DNA of 64,000 nt from Pseudescherichia sp039594205 (GCA_039594205.1 JBCNNW010000002.1:1-64000); one strand, 5' to 3'; positions 8,774-18,121 are shown, counted from the stretch's first letter. Numbers and translations: made by a program. The notes: a model not told the origin generated them from the letters alone.

Positions 8774-9112
8774 ATGGCTATTGAAACTTTCGCATGGTGC
8801 CCGCGCATCAACGCTGAAGCTGACACGACGTTCAGAACAAGGAGTGCGCAGTTTGGTGATGGCTATGAGCAGGTATCAGGTGACGGATTAAACACGAGGC
8901 GTCAGCAGTGGACGCTAAATTTCACAGGGAGTGAAGCGTATATCGCCGCTATTAAGGCGTTTCTCGACAGGCACGGCGGCACCAGAGCTTTTCAGTGGAA
9001 ACCGCCGCTGGAGGCGCTGGGGCTTTACCGGTGCGAAACCTATAAGCCCACCGGGCTGGGCGCCGGGAAGTTCAACCTTGAAGCAACGTTCATACAGGCA
9101 TTCCGTCCATGA
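8774..9112 (+). CDS. Minor tail protein, lambda M-like
   Basis: Protein of 112 residues of the phage_min_tail family. It opens with ETFAWCPRINAEADTTFRTRSAQFGDGYEQ, a segment typical of lambda gpM, and has the 'QWTLNFTGSE' strand. It takes part in building the tail tip with L, K, I and J. The stop overlaps the start of the L gene by four bases (ATGA), and its own start is two bases after the tape measure stop. Confidence 0.9.
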   Translation: MAIETFAWCPRINAEADTTFRTRSAQFGDGYEQVSGDGLNTRRQQWTLNFTGSEAYIAAIKAFLDRHGGTRAFQWKPPLEALGLYRCETYKPTGLGAGKFNLEATFIQAFRP

Positions 9113-9864
9113 GTCTTAACGCAGATTATCAGAAACTTGAGCCGGGCGATGAGGTCCGGCTCTTCGAGGTCGATGGCACTGCTTTCGGTACCGGTGAGGT
9201 GCTGCGCTTTCACAGCTACAGCCTGGCCCATACTGAGGCAGAAATAGCAGCAGCCGGCGGCGATGAAAAAAAGCTCCAGGCAAAATCAATCTGGTGGCAG
9301 GGAGAGGAATTCAAGCCGTGGCCATGCCAGATTGAAGGGATCGAGGCGTCCACCAGTGGCAGCGGCGCGCAACCCAGATTATCGGTCGCAAACCTGGACA
9401 GCTCAATCACGGCGCTTTGTCTGGCCTACGACGATATGCTGCAGGCGAAGGTGTCTGTTCACGATACCCTGGGTAAATATCTCGATGCGAAAAACTTCAC
9501 TGGCGGCAATCCTGAGGCCGATCCCACGCAGGAAAAAGTGAAGGTTTTTTACATCGATGCGAAAAGCAGTGAAACCAACGAGGTGGTTGAATTTACGCTC
9601 TCCAGCCCGATGGATCTGCAGGGGCTGATGATACCGACGCGCCAGCTCCATTCCCTTTGCACCTGGTGCATTCGCAACAAATACCGCACCGGCGATGGCT
9701 GTGACTATGCTGGCTCGCGCTATTTCGACAAGAACAATAACCCGGTAGATGACCCCTCTCTGGATGAGTGCAACGGCACGCTGACTGCCTGCAAACTGCG
9801 GTTCGGTGAAAATAACGAGCTCTCCTTCGGTGGGTTCCCGGGTACTTCTTTGATCAGGAGTTGA
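9109..9864 (+). CDS. Minor tail protein, lambda L-like
   Basis: Protein of 251 residues of the lambda gpL family at the tail tip. The C-terminal third carries a cysteine set (CTWC, GDGCDYAG, LDECNG, TACKLRFG) spaced as in lambda L, where these cysteines bind an iron-sulfur cluster. The middle has a tail-tip beta domain. Gene order M-L-K is kept and the reading frames are coupled. Confidence 0.9.
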   Translation: MSLNADYQKLEPGDEVRLFEVDGTAFGTGEVLRFHSYSLAHTEAEIAAAGGDEKKLQAKSIWWQGEEFKPWPCQIEGIEASTSGSGAQPRLSVANLDSSITALCLAYDDMLQAKVSVHDTLGKYLDAKNFTGGNPEADPTQEKVKVFYIDAKSSETNEVVEFTLSSPMDLQGLMIPTRQLHSLCTWCIRNKYRTGDGCDYAGSRYFDKNNNPVDDPSLDECNGTLTACKLRFGENNELSFGGFPGTSLIRS

Positions 9865-9865
9865 T

Positions 9866-10576
9866 ATGCGCAAGAAAACCCTTAATGCCATCATGGAGCA
9901 CGCCGCCGCAGAGTATCCGCGCGAGTGCTGCGGAGTGGTGGCGCAGAAAAGCCGGGTTGAGCGGTATTTTCCCTGCCGTAACCTTGCCGCGAAACCTGAG
10001 GACAATTTTGTCCTTTGTCCGGAGGACTATGCCGCTGCCGAAGACTGGGGGCCGGTGACCGCCATCGTTCATAGTCACCCCGACGCAACGACCCAGCCGA
10101 GTGAAACGGATAAAGCCCACTGCGATCTTAACGGGCTTCCCTGGCATATTGTCAGCTGGCCGGAACGTGATTTACGTACCATCATGCCACGCGGCGAGAT
10201 ACCACTGATAGAGCGGCCCTTTGTCCTCGGCGTGTACGATTGCTGGGGGCTGGTCATGAGCTATTTCCGGCAGACGCACGAGATCGAGCTGCACGATTAC
10301 CGGGTGGATTACCCGTGGTGGGAAAAAGACTACCCGGACAACTTCTATCAGGACTGCTGGTATGAATGCGGTTTCCGTGAGTTTGACGGCCCGCCGCAGC
10401 CCGGCGACATGGTGATCATGCAGGTCCAGTCCGATAAGTGGAATCACGCGGGCGTTCTCCTTGAAGGGAATATGCTGCTGCATCACCTGTATGGACATCT
10501 TAGCCAGCGTGTGCCGTATGGCGGATACTGGCAGGAAAGAACGATGAAAGTTTTACGTTATAAGTCTCTATGCTAA
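9866..10576 (+). CDS. Tail assembly protein, lambda K-like (JAMM + NlpC/P60)
   Basis: Protein of 236 residues with two hydrolase domains. The N-terminal JAB/MPN metallo-domain shows Glu20 and the set HSHP...PSETD (His69, His71, Ser79, Asp82), complete for zinc binding. The C-terminal NlpC/P60 domain shows Cys126 in VYDCWGLV and His194 in WNHAGV. In lambda, K is needed for tail tip assembly and probably processes a tail part or acts on cell wall peptides. The ATG at 9866 has a ggag site eight bases upstream. Lambda I should follow directly, but here two lipoprotein genes intervene. Confidence 0.92.
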   Translation: MRKKTLNAIMEHAAAEYPRECCGVVAQKSRVERYFPCRNLAAKPEDNFVLCPEDYAAAEDWGPVTAIVHSHPDATTQPSETDKAHCDLNGLPWHIVSWPERDLRTIMPRGEIPLIERPFVLGVYDCWGLVMSYFRQTHEIELHDYRVDYPWWEKDYPDNFYQDCWYECGFREFDGPPQPGDMVIMQVQSDKWNHAGVLLEGNMLLHHLYGHLSQRVPYGGYWQERTMKVLRYKSLC

Positions 10577-10607
10577 TCTCTTGCTTAAAGAAATGGAGGT
10601 TAGGGAT

Positions 10608-10955
10608 ATGACAAAATTTGTTGCGGTATTGGTTTGTACCCTGTTTATGGTCGGGTGCTCGCCTTCAGAAAAGGACTTTGTGGAAATGGGGGAGTCAGTA
10701 GTAAAAGACACCCTGAAAGATCCAGATAGCGCCAAATTTGAATCGTTTTTCCGTGATTTTGGTGACGATACTGGATATGTTTGCGGTTATATTAACGCAA
10801 AGAACTCTTATGGCGGATATATTGGGAAAAAACCCTATTATGTTCGAATTGAGGCTGAAGATGGAAAACTTAAAGATCATGGTCCGGTCATGATTATTGA
10901 CAGCGAAGACCAGAAAAAAATGGAATCCTATGAGTCAGTTTGTCAAAAGAGCTGA
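10608..10955 (+). CDS. Prophage lipoprotein of unknown function (moron)
   Basis: Protein of 115 residues, taking the ATG at 10608 because a GGAGG site lies ten bases upstream and the product then opens with a clean lipoprotein signal: MTKFVAVLVCTLFMVGC, lipobox FMVGC with Cys17. The mature part has DPDSAKFESF and a VCGYINAKNSYGGYIGKKPYYV core, a motif I have seen in many uncharacterised phage and secreted proteins. It sits between K and I with AT-rich codon use unlike the tail genes. Possible roles are lysogenic conversion or superinfection exclusion. Neither is shown. Confidence 0.7.
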   Translation: MTKFVAVLVCTLFMVGCSPSEKDFVEMGESVVKDTLKDPDSAKFESFFRDFGDDTGYVCGYINAKNSYGGYIGKKPYYVRIEAEDGKLKDHGPVMIIDSEDQKKMESYESVCQKS

Positions 10956-10984
10956 CATGTATTGAAAGCGGATAGGGATGAAAT

Positions 10985-11320
10985 ATGAACAAGCTAATTT
11001 TAACGTTTTTTATCATAGGGCTGTCCGGCTGCTCAGTCTCGTCATTAGAAAATCAAAAGCCAATTTTTTCTGAGCACACGACTAAAAGTGTAGATCAGGT
11101 AAACAGATGTCTTGCACCTAAATGGGTAGAGCTACGCTCATCAAGTTCAAGTGTTCCTACTGAAGCGGGCTACAAAATCACAGCGTCAGACGATATTTTC
11201 GGTGCCCTTTCAGTTGCAAATATTGATAAATCAAAAAGTGGTGGCAGCGATGTAAAGGTTTATGCTGTCGCAAAAGGTTTGAATGATCATTGGGCTACCG
11301 CTGCAAGGTCATGCTTATAA
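10985..11320 (+). CDS. Second prophage lipoprotein, Cor-like in size and place
   Basis: Protein of 111 residues with signal MNKLILTFFIIGLSGC (lipobox GLSGC, Cys16). The mature part is about 95 residues with CLAPKWVELRSSSSS, 'GYKITASDDIFGALSVANI' and a C-terminal ATAARSCL. Its two remaining cysteines could form a disulfide. It lies 29 bases after the first lipoprotein gene and ends just before a terminator, so the two make an independent cassette. Small outer-membrane lipoproteins of tailed prophages (for example Cor of phi80/N15) block receptor use by related phages. That role is a guess here. Confidence 0.68.
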   Translation: MNKLILTFFIIGLSGCSVSSLENQKPIFSEHTTKSVDQVNRCLAPKWVELRSSSSSVPTEAGYKITASDDIFGALSVANIDKSKSGGSDVKVYAVAKGLNDHWATAARSCL

Positions 11321-11342
11321 CTGCCTTCATCAATAAATATTA

Positions 11343-11366
11343 AGCCGCCTCCGGGCGGTTTTTTTA
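11343..11366 (+). terminator. Terminator closing the lipoprotein cassette
   Basis: Seven-bp stem AGCCGCC / GGCGGTT (one G-U pair) with a TCCG loop and seven Ts, 23 bases after the second lipoprotein stop. Confidence 0.78.
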
Positions 11367-11378
11367 TGGAGAAATAGA

Positions 11379-11978
11379 ATGTCTGAGATCATGACCAGGA
11401 TTGAGCTCGGCGGCGTATTAGGAAAGACTTACGGCAAAGTTCATCATCGCCTGATAAGTACGACAGCAGAAGCAGTTAATTCTCTTACTAAAACAATTAA
11501 TGGGTTAGAGCAATTCCTGATTACCAGCAAAGCTAGAGGTCTTACTTACGCAGTATATAAAGGTAAGAAAAATATTGGTCAAGATGATTTTGGCTTTCCG
11601 GTAACCGGTGAGGTTATTCGAATTATCCCCATTGTGATTGGGAGTAAAAAGGCTGGCGTTCTCCAAACAATTCTTGGCGCAGTGCTCGTAGTTGTTGGCG
11701 TAGCTATTGGTTATTTTACAGCAGGAACTTTATCGGCCGTTGGTTATGGAGCGGCTAAATTTGGAGCCGCCATGATGCTTGGCGGCGTGGTTCAGATGCT
11801 CTCCCCTCAACCAGCGGGCCTTGCCAGCAAACAGGACGCGGCGAACCGGGCCTCTTATGCATTCGGTGGTGTAACAAATACCGCAGCTCAGGGATATCCT
11901 GTACCGCTTCTCTACGGTAAACGCCGCATCGGCGGTGCGATTATTTCTGCCGGTATCTATGTTGAAGATCAACAGTAA
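11379..11978 (+). CDS. Tail assembly protein, lambda I-like
   Basis: Protein of 199 residues of the lambda gpI family, which acts with K and J in tail tip initiation. The region about 88-135 is a long Gly/Ala/Val hydrophobic stretch (AVLVVVGVAIGYFTAG then AAKFGAAMMLGGVVQML). After it comes the conserved end SYAFGGVTNTAAQGYPVPLLYGKRRIGG in part. Its N-terminal half is more AT-rich and more diverged than the C-terminal half, as if the recombination that brought in the lipoprotein cassette extended into it. Confidence 0.88.
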   Translation: MSEIMTRIELGGVLGKTYGKVHHRLISTTAEAVNSLTKTINGLEQFLITSKARGLTYAVYKGKKNIGQDDFGFPVTGEVIRIIPIVIGSKKAGVLQTILGAVLVVVGVAIGYFTAGTLSAVGYGAAKFGAAMMLGGVVQMLSPQPAGLASKQDAANRASYAFGGVTNTAAQGYPVPLLYGKRRIGGAIISAGIYVEDQQ

Positions 11979-11995
11979 AATAAACCTTTCATCAG

Positions 11996-12018
11996 GCCAC
12001 CTCAGGGTGGCTTTTTTT
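11996..12018 (+). terminator. Hairpin with T7 run between I and J
   Basis: Stem GCCACC / GGTGGC with a TCAG loop followed by seven Ts, just before the J start. Confidence 0.72.
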
Positions 12019-12029
12019 ATGGGCGCAAT

Positions 12030-15000
12030 ATGGCAAACGCAACCGCTATCAGGGGCCGCAAGGGTGGTGGCTCTAAATCACGCACGCCTACCGAACAGCC
12101 TGACGATCTCCAGTCTGTTGCGAAGGCAAAAATTTTAATCGCGCTGGGAGAAGGGGAATTTGCAGGCCAGTTAACCGGAAAGGACATTTACCTGGATGGT
12201 ACCGCGATTGAGAATGCCGACGGCTCGCAGAACTTCAGCGGCGTCACCTGGGAATTTCGCCCGGGAACCCAGGCGCAAAAATACATTCAGGGGATCCCCG
12301 GTACCGAAAACGAAATTAGCGTAGGTACCGAAGTTTCAAGTGCTACCGCCTGGACGCGCACGTTCACCAATACGCAACTGTCAGCAGTCCGCCTGCGCCT
12401 GAAGTGGCCCTCCCTGTATCGACAGGAGGACGACGGAGATCTGGTCGGGTATTCCGTAAATTATGCTATCGATCTGCAGACCGATGGCGGCGCCTGGCAG
12501 ACCGTACTAAATACCAGCGTAACCGGTAAAACAACCTCCGGCTATGAGCGCAGCCACCGTATCGATTTACCTCAGGCGGGCAGCACCTGGACTATTCGCC
12601 TGCGCAAGCTCACCGCTGATGCAAACAGCGCGAAGATCGGCGACGCGATGACCCTGCAGAGCTTTACCGAGGTGATTGACGCCAAGCTGCGTTACCCGAA
12701 CACCGCGCTGCTGTACATCGAATTCGACTCAAGCCAGTTTAACGGCTCTATCCCGCAGATTTCATGTGAGCCCCGCGGGCGTGTAATCCGCGTTCCTGAC
12801 ACCTACGACCCGGAAACCCGCTCTTACATCGGGACCTGGACCGGGGCGTTTAAGTGGGCATGGACGGATAACCCTGCGTGGATATTTTACGATCTGGTGG
12901 TAACCGACCGCTTCGGGCTGGGGAACCGGCTGACGGCGGCGAATATCGACAAATGGACACTCTACCAGGTGGCCCAGTATTGCGATCAGCAGGTTCCGGA
13001 CGGGAAAGGCGGCAGCGGTACCGAGCCGCGCTATACCTGCAACGTGTATGTTCAGGACAGAAACGAGGCATACACTGTCCTGCGTGATTTTGCGGCCATA
13101 TTCCGGGGAATGACGTACTGGGGCGGCGATCAGATCGTTGCTCTGGCAGACATGCCCCGCGATGTGGATTACAGCTACACCCGCGCCAACGTGATTGAAG
13201 GCCGCTTCACCTATGCGAGCAGCACGACAAAAACACGCTATACCACGGCGCTGGTGTCCTGGTCCGATCCCTCAAACGCATACGCTGATGCGATGGAGCC
13301 AGTGTTTGAACAGGCGCTGGTAGCCCGGTATGGATTTAACCAGCTGGAAATGACTGCTATCGGCTGCACCCGGCAGTCCGAGGCGAACCGTAAAGGCCGC
13401 TGGGGCATTCTCACCAATAACAGGGATCGCATCGTATCGTTTGACGTGGGCCTTGATGGCAATATCCCGCAGCCGGGGTACATCATAGCTGTAGCCGATG
13501 AGATGCTGTCTGGCAAGGCTATGGGTGGGCGTATCAGCTCAGTAAACGGCAGGGCCATCACCCTGGACCGGGACGCCGATGCAACTGACGGCGATCGCCT
13601 TATTCTGAACCTGCCTTCGGGAGTATCACAGAGCCGTACTATTCAGGCTGTAAAGGGAAGGGTGATAACGGTCACGACGGCGTACAGCGAAACGCCACAG
13701 GCTGAGGCTGTCTGGGTTGTTGAGTCCGATGAGCTCTATGCGCAGCAATACCGCGTGGTGAGCGTAAAGGATAATAACGACGGCACGTTCTCTATAGCAG
13801 CTGCCTGGCACGATCCGGATAAGTATGCCCGCATCGATACGGGCGCCATTATCGACCAGCGCCCGGTTAGCGTCATTCCGCCAGGCAACCAGGCGCCGCC
13901 GGATAACATCGTGATCAGTTCCTTCTCGGTGGTGCAGCAGAATATCAGCGTCGAAACCATGCGCGTGAGCTGGGGCCAGGCGCAGAACGCCATTGCTTAT
14001 GAAGCACAGTGGCGCCGCAATGACGGTAACTGGGTGAATGTTCCCCGCAGCTCTACCACCTCTTTCGATGTTCCGGGGATCTATGCCGGGCGCTATCTGG
14101 TACGCGTACGTGCCATCAACGCCGCCGAGATTTCTTCCGGATGGGGTTATTCAGAAGAAAAAACGCTGACGGGCAAGGTAGGCAATCCGCCGAAGCCGGT
14201 GGGACTTACCGCATCGGATAACGTGGTGTTTGGCATTGAGCTTAACTGGGGTTTCTCTGAGAACACCGGCGACACACTGAAAACGGAAATTCAGTACAGC
14301 CTGACCGGGACCGAAGACGATGCCATCCTGCTGGCCGACGTGCCATACCCGGCACGTAAGTATCAGCAGATGGGCCTGAAGGCAGGGCAAATTTTCTGGT
14401 ACCGCGCGCAGCTGGTGGACCGAACCGGTAATGAGTCAGGTTACACCGACTGGGTGCGCGGGCAGGCGAGCATCGATGTCTCTGACATCACCGACGCCAT
14501 CCTGGAGCAGATCAAAGATACTGAGCTTTTCAAAGACCTGATCGAGAACGCCGTGGAGACGAGCCAGACCGTTGCGGACATGGCCGCCACGATAGCCGAA
14601 AACGCTGACCAGCTGGCGGCGGCCGTTGGGGCGACCCGGGAAACCGCCGAAGGCGTTATCCAGAATGCGCTGGCGATCGCAGAGGTTGTGTTCCGTCAGT
14701 CTGCCCAGCAGGGAGCAAACACCGCGCAGTTCGAGCAGCTGCGCGAGGTGATCGCCACTGAGACGGAGGCCAGGGTTACTGACGTTACGCGCCTTGAGGC
14801 GTCAACGGAGCAGAACGCGGCGGGTATTACCGAAGTGCGCCAGGCGCTGGCCACCGAGGAGGAAGCGCGTGCAACGGCAGTTAACCAGCTGACAGCGGCC
14901 ACCAAAACCGCGTCTGATAAAGCCGATGCGGCAGCGGGCAAAGCTGACGCAGCAGCAGAAGAAAGCGCGCAGAACACCGCGGCGATTACCGAACTGGATC

Positions 15001-15842
15001 AGGTGGTCACGACGCTGGACAGCTCCACCGCCTCACGGTTTGAGGAGATCACCGGCAAAACAGCTACGGCCAGCGGCGGCGTACAGAGCACGGCGATCGC
15101 CCTGATGCAGAGCACCCTGGCGAACGTCAACCTGCAGCAGCGCCTGAGCGTGCAGTACGGCGATAACAAAGCCGGTATTGCGCGCGTGGACAACGTGATG
15201 GCCGATGCCAGCCGGGCAGTCAGTGAGTCGCTGAAAACGCTGGATGCATCGGCAGGCGGCGGCACGTCTAACGTCACTGACCTTGCCAGAACCCTGGCTG
15301 ATTTCTCGCAGGTATCGGCGCAGCGCATTAACTCCATGACCGTCACAATGAACGGGCAGACGGCGGCAATCACGCAAAATGCTCAGGCTACTGCTGACCT
15401 CAGCGGCAACATCAACGCGATGTACAACATCAAAGTCGGTGTTGCCAGTAATGGGCAGTTCTACGCAGCTGGCATGGGGATCGGCGTTCAGAATTCACCG
15501 TCCGGAATGCAGTCGCAGATCGTCTTCCTTGCTGACCGGTTCGCCGTTACCACCACCGCAGGTAGTACGGTGACGCTGCCGTTTGTCATTCAGAACGGGC
15601 AGGTGATCATTCGCGACACCGTGATCGGGGATGCAACCATTACGCGCGCCAAACTGGCCGAGACGATCGATTCAGTTAATTTCGTGCCAGCACAGACGGG
15701 TATGTCTATCAACTTCAGGACAGGAGCAGTGCAGATCAATGGCGCTAACGCAGGGCAGGGTCGATTCACGCTCGACAATAACCGGCTCGTTTCTTATGAC
15801 CAGTACGGACGCCCGGCGGCAGTAATGGGGCAGAGGCTGTAA
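12030..15842 (+). CDS. Tail tip host-specificity protein, lambda J-like
   Basis: Protein of 1,270 residues forming the central tip that contacts the host receptor. The first ~600 residues are the conserved hub domains (KAKILIALGEGEFAGQL, RFGLGNRLTAANIDKWTLYQ, YWGGDQIVALAD). About 630-800 are fibronectin-III-like domains, 830-1,080 are long coiled coil with repeated 'ATEEEARATAVNQL'-type heptads, and the end is a DUF1983-like region ending in a beta-rich tip. The C-terminal ~150 residues are expected to set receptor choice. The stop overlaps the next ATG (TAATG). Confidence 0.94.
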   Translation: MANATAIRGRKGGGSKSRTPTEQPDDLQSVAKAKILIALGEGEFAGQLTGKDIYLDGTAIENADGSQNFSGVTWEFRPGTQAQKYIQGIPGTENEISVGTEVSSATAWTRTFTNTQLSAVRLRLKWPSLYRQEDDGDLVGYSVNYAIDLQTDGGAWQTVLNTSVTGKTTSGYERSHRIDLPQAGSTWTIRLRKLTADANSAKIGDAMTLQSFTEVIDAKLRYPNTALLYIEFDSSQFNGSIPQISCEPRGRVIRVPDTYDPETRSYIGTWTGAFKWAWTDNPAWIFYDLVVTDRFGLGNRLTAANIDKWTLYQVAQYCDQQVPDGKGGSGTEPRYTCNVYVQDRNEAYTVLRDFAAIFRGMTYWGGDQIVALADMPRDVDYSYTRANVIEGRFTYASSTTKTRYTTALVSWSDPSNAYADAMEPVFEQALVARYGFNQLEMTAIGCTRQSEANRKGRWGILTNNRDRIVSFDVGLDGNIPQPGYIIAVADEMLSGKAMGGRISSVNGRAITLDRDADATDGDRLILNLPSGVSQSRTIQAVKGRVITVTTAYSETPQAEAVWVVESDELYAQQYRVVSVKDNNDGTFSIAAAWHDPDKYARIDTGAIIDQRPVSVIPPGNQAPPDNIVISSFSVVQQNISVETMRVSWGQAQNAIAYEAQWRRNDGNWVNVPRSSTTSFDVPGIYAGRYLVRVRAINAAEISSGWGYSEEKTLTGKVGNPPKPVGLTASDNVVFGIELNWGFSENTGDTLKTEIQYSLTGTEDDAILLADVPYPARKYQQMGLKAGQIFWYRAQLVDRTGNESGYTDWVRGQASIDVSDITDAILEQIKDTELFKDLIENAVETSQTVADMAATIAENADQLAAAVGATRETAEGVIQNALAIAEVVFRQSAQQGANTAQFEQLREVIATETEARVTDVTRLEASTEQNAAGITEVRQALATEEEARATAVNQLTAATKTASDKADAAAGKADAAAEESAQNTAAITELDQVVTTLDSSTASRFEEITGKTATASGGVQSTAIALMQSTLANVNLQQRLSVQYGDNKAGIARVDNVMADASRAVSESLKTLDASAGGGTSNVTDLARTLADFSQVSAQRINSMTVTMNGQTAAITQNAQATADLSGNINAMYNIKVGVASNGQFYAAGMGIGVQNSPSGMQSQIVFLADRFAVTTTAGSTVTLPFVIQNGQVIIRDTVIGDATITRAKLAETIDSVNFVPAQTGMSINFRTGAVQINGANAGQGRFTLDNNRLVSYDQYGRPAAVMGQRL

Positions 15843-16816
15843 TGCAGACATTTATACAGGGGACTTCGTTTGATGCCATAAACTCAATGGCAGTTAACTA
15901 CGTTATGGATGTTCTGGATATTTCCGGCACGGGTAGCAAAAGCTACCCGGTGGGATGCACCTATCAGGCGGCGCTAATTATCGAGTCGGTGGTGCAGGTA
16001 ATGCCGACCACTAATCCGTATCAGATAAACATTTCAGGGAATACGGTTTCGTGGAACGTGGCCACGCCGATCCGGCTGGCAGTTTCCGCCTCGCCCAATA
16101 CGGGGCGCGAGTCGGATTATTACGGGTTCTCTCTCTATTCCTACGACAGCAACGGTAACCGGACAATCAAACTTGCGCCTGACTTCACCCCGTTTTGCCT
16201 GGTGAGCGTGATTGATGTTCCGCCCGGAAGCCAGAACATTGCAACATCCATACCGCTAAGCAACAAGATCGTGACGTTCATCAGGGCGAGGGATGGAGAC
16301 ACGGCAAGAATGCCGACCTCGTTCTATTCGTCGCAGTACAACGCAGGGGGGAATTACGGCTTCTCGTTCGTGCAGACGGGCGGCATGACGCAGACGGGCT
16401 GCCGGATGTACATCTTCTCAAACTATCTGGTTAACGTCCCGACGCATGGTTTTTTCCTGTACTGGGACGGCGCCATGGTGTGGCACAGCAACTGCCTGCC
16501 ACTGAACATGCGACTTCTGGCGGGGGATGTAACGTCGGCAGGCCCCATGGCAGTCACGCCCGGCATCACTTCAGGAATTTATATTCCACAGGACCCATCG
16601 AACCCCCAGTACGGAGGCTACCTGAACATGAACTGCTCAAGCGCGGGTATTTCTGGTGGCGTCTGGAAGGCGTCCTCAGCTGTGGTCTATTCCAGCCGCA
16701 TTATTTCGTCCAGTGAGGCCGCTGCGTTCAAGCCGTGGGCTATCAGTGGCAGGGTGGGTCTTATCGACTGCAGCATCTACGATCAGTATTACCCCTATGC
16801 GCTCGGGCTGGTTTAG
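15842..16816 (+). CDS. Tail-associated protein of unknown function after J
   Basis: Protein of 324 residues translationally coupled to J. It is beta-rich, has no signal peptide and has a Gly/Ser/Tyr-rich composition (for example SSQYNAGGNYGFSFVQTGG), consistent with a virion surface part. Its position, between J and a side-fibre gene, suggests a tip or fibre adaptor. Similar proteins occur after J in other enterobacterial siphophages (possibly DUF6453), but I cannot confirm the family by eye. Confidence 0.65.
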   Translation: MQTFIQGTSFDAINSMAVNYVMDVLDISGTGSKSYPVGCTYQAALIIESVVQVMPTTNPYQINISGNTVSWNVATPIRLAVSASPNTGRESDYYGFSLYSYDSNGNRTIKLAPDFTPFCLVSVIDVPPGSQNIATSIPLSNKIVTFIRARDGDTARMPTSFYSSQYNAGGNYGFSFVQTGGMTQTGCRMYIFSNYLVNVPTHGFFLYWDGAMVWHSNCLPLNMRLLAGDVTSAGPMAVTPGITSGIYIPQDPSNPQYGGYLNMNCSSAGISGGVWKASSAVVYSSRIISSSEAAAFKPWAISGRVGLIDCSIYDQYYPYALGLV

Positions 16817-16845
16817 CCCGCCTGCCATTTCCATATTTCATCCTG

Positions 16846-16868
16846 AACCCGCTGCGTACGGGTTTTTT
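16846..16868 (+). terminator. Hairpin with T-run before tail fibre gene
   Basis: Stem AACCCG / CGGGTT, 7-base loop and T6. It lies between the stop at 16816 and the fibre start at 16885. Confidence 0.65.
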
Positions 16869-16884
16869 ATTGTCCGGAGACAAC

Positions 16885-18087
16885 ATGATTTACACCACTG
16901 GCACGATCGCCGGCAGCGGCAGCACACTCACTGGTACCGGCACCAATTTCACCGCAGCGGGCACACTTATCCGCAACGGTTGTACTGTAATCGTGTTGAC
17001 CAGCCCGCCGCAGGCATTCCAGATCACCGGCGTTACCAGCGCAACGCAGCTGGCAGTGTCGCCCGCTGTTAACCCGGCAATCCCGGCAGGCACGCGTTAC
17101 GCGATCCTGCTCAGCGATTCGCTCAGCGTTGACGGTCTGGCGCTGGATATTGCTGAGACGTTTGGCATGTATCAGCGCTACATGGGCGGGTTCGCTGACG
17201 TCATGACCGGAACGGGAAATGTAACTATCACTATTAACGGTGTGGCTGTAACCGTGCCCGCGCAAAAGTCTCTCGCTCAGAAAGACGCATCTGGTGGCGT
17301 CCCTGTTAATCAGGGTGGTACCGGGTCGACAACTGCTGCCGGTGCCCGCACTAACCTGGGTATCAGCGATAAACAGCTTAACTCAGTAGACGGGAAAAGC
17401 GGCGGCAACGTTACCAGCGCGGTATCGTCACCAGGCTTTATCGCAGGCTCTTCACCCACCCCCTCGGCTCAGGGGCATTATTTTGGCTGGAACGAATATG
17501 GTGACGGTGCTGCGATTTTGCAAAACAACCGGGGCGGCGGATCTGGTGGTTTCCGCTTCCGCACGGTTAACAGCACGAACACTGCGGAAATATCTGTTTT
17601 TCATCTGGCCTACACGGGCGTTGGCTACGCTCCCGGCGGCTGGCAGACGGGTTCAGACGAGCGGATTAAAGAGGATATCAACGACATCGATCCGGACTTC
17701 GCCCTGAATGCTGTGCTGAACCTGAGACACGTCACCTTCAAAATGCGGGACCGTCCGGACGGAGAGGGTGGCTGGGTGACTGGTGAACGCAGTGTGGGTT
17801 ATCTCGCGCAGGATCTGGAGCAATATCTGCCAGATGCGGTTAATACTGCTGAAATATCTGAGGCGCTACCGGGTTACCGCTGCCGTGGTGATAATAATGA
17901 GTTGCTGGTAGTTGAGGGCATGAAAAGCATTGACCCCGGCAAAGCAGGTGCGGCACTGAATGGCGCAGCCATAAAGGCTCTTTACCGTATCATGAATGAT
18001 GAAAATACAGAGCTTCGGAATGAAGTATCTGAGTTAAAGGAAATGATTAAGAAACTAATGGATCAGTCCAGCGCTGAAAATCAATAA
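16885..18087 (+). CDS. Tail fibre with S74 intramolecular chaperone domain
   Basis: Protein of 400 residues. The ATG at 16885 is chosen because the frame upstream overlaps the previous gene and a ccggag site precedes it. The N-terminal 100 residues start MIYTTGTIAGSGSTLTGTGT, a common virion-anchoring module, and 'GGTGSTTAAGARTNLGIS' is the repeat typical of side fibres. The last 144 residues are an endosialidase-type S74 chaperone. Ser257 and Lys262 in SDERIK are the predicted self-cleavage dyad. The chaperone end has LRNEVSELKEMIKKLM coiled coil for trimer formation. Confidence 0.88.
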   Translation: MIYTTGTIAGSGSTLTGTGTNFTAAGTLIRNGCTVIVLTSPPQAFQITGVTSATQLAVSPAVNPAIPAGTRYAILLSDSLSVDGLALDIAETFGMYQRYMGGFADVMTGTGNVTITINGVAVTVPAQKSLAQKDASGGVPVNQGGTGSTTAAGARTNLGISDKQLNSVDGKSGGNVTSAVSSPGFIAGSSPTPSAQGHYFGWNEYGDGAAILQNNRGGGSGGFRFRTVNSTNTAEISVFHLAYTGVGYAPGGWQTGSDERIKEDINDIDPDFALNAVLNLRHVTFKMRDRPDGEGGWVTGERSVGYLAQDLEQYLPDAVNTAEISEALPGYRCRGDNNELLVVEGMKSIDPGKAGAALNGAAIKALYRIMNDENTELRNEVSELKEMIKKLMDQSSAENQ

Positions 18088-18121
18088 GCCGCACCGTCTT
18101 GATCTGACCCCTCTTTGAAAC

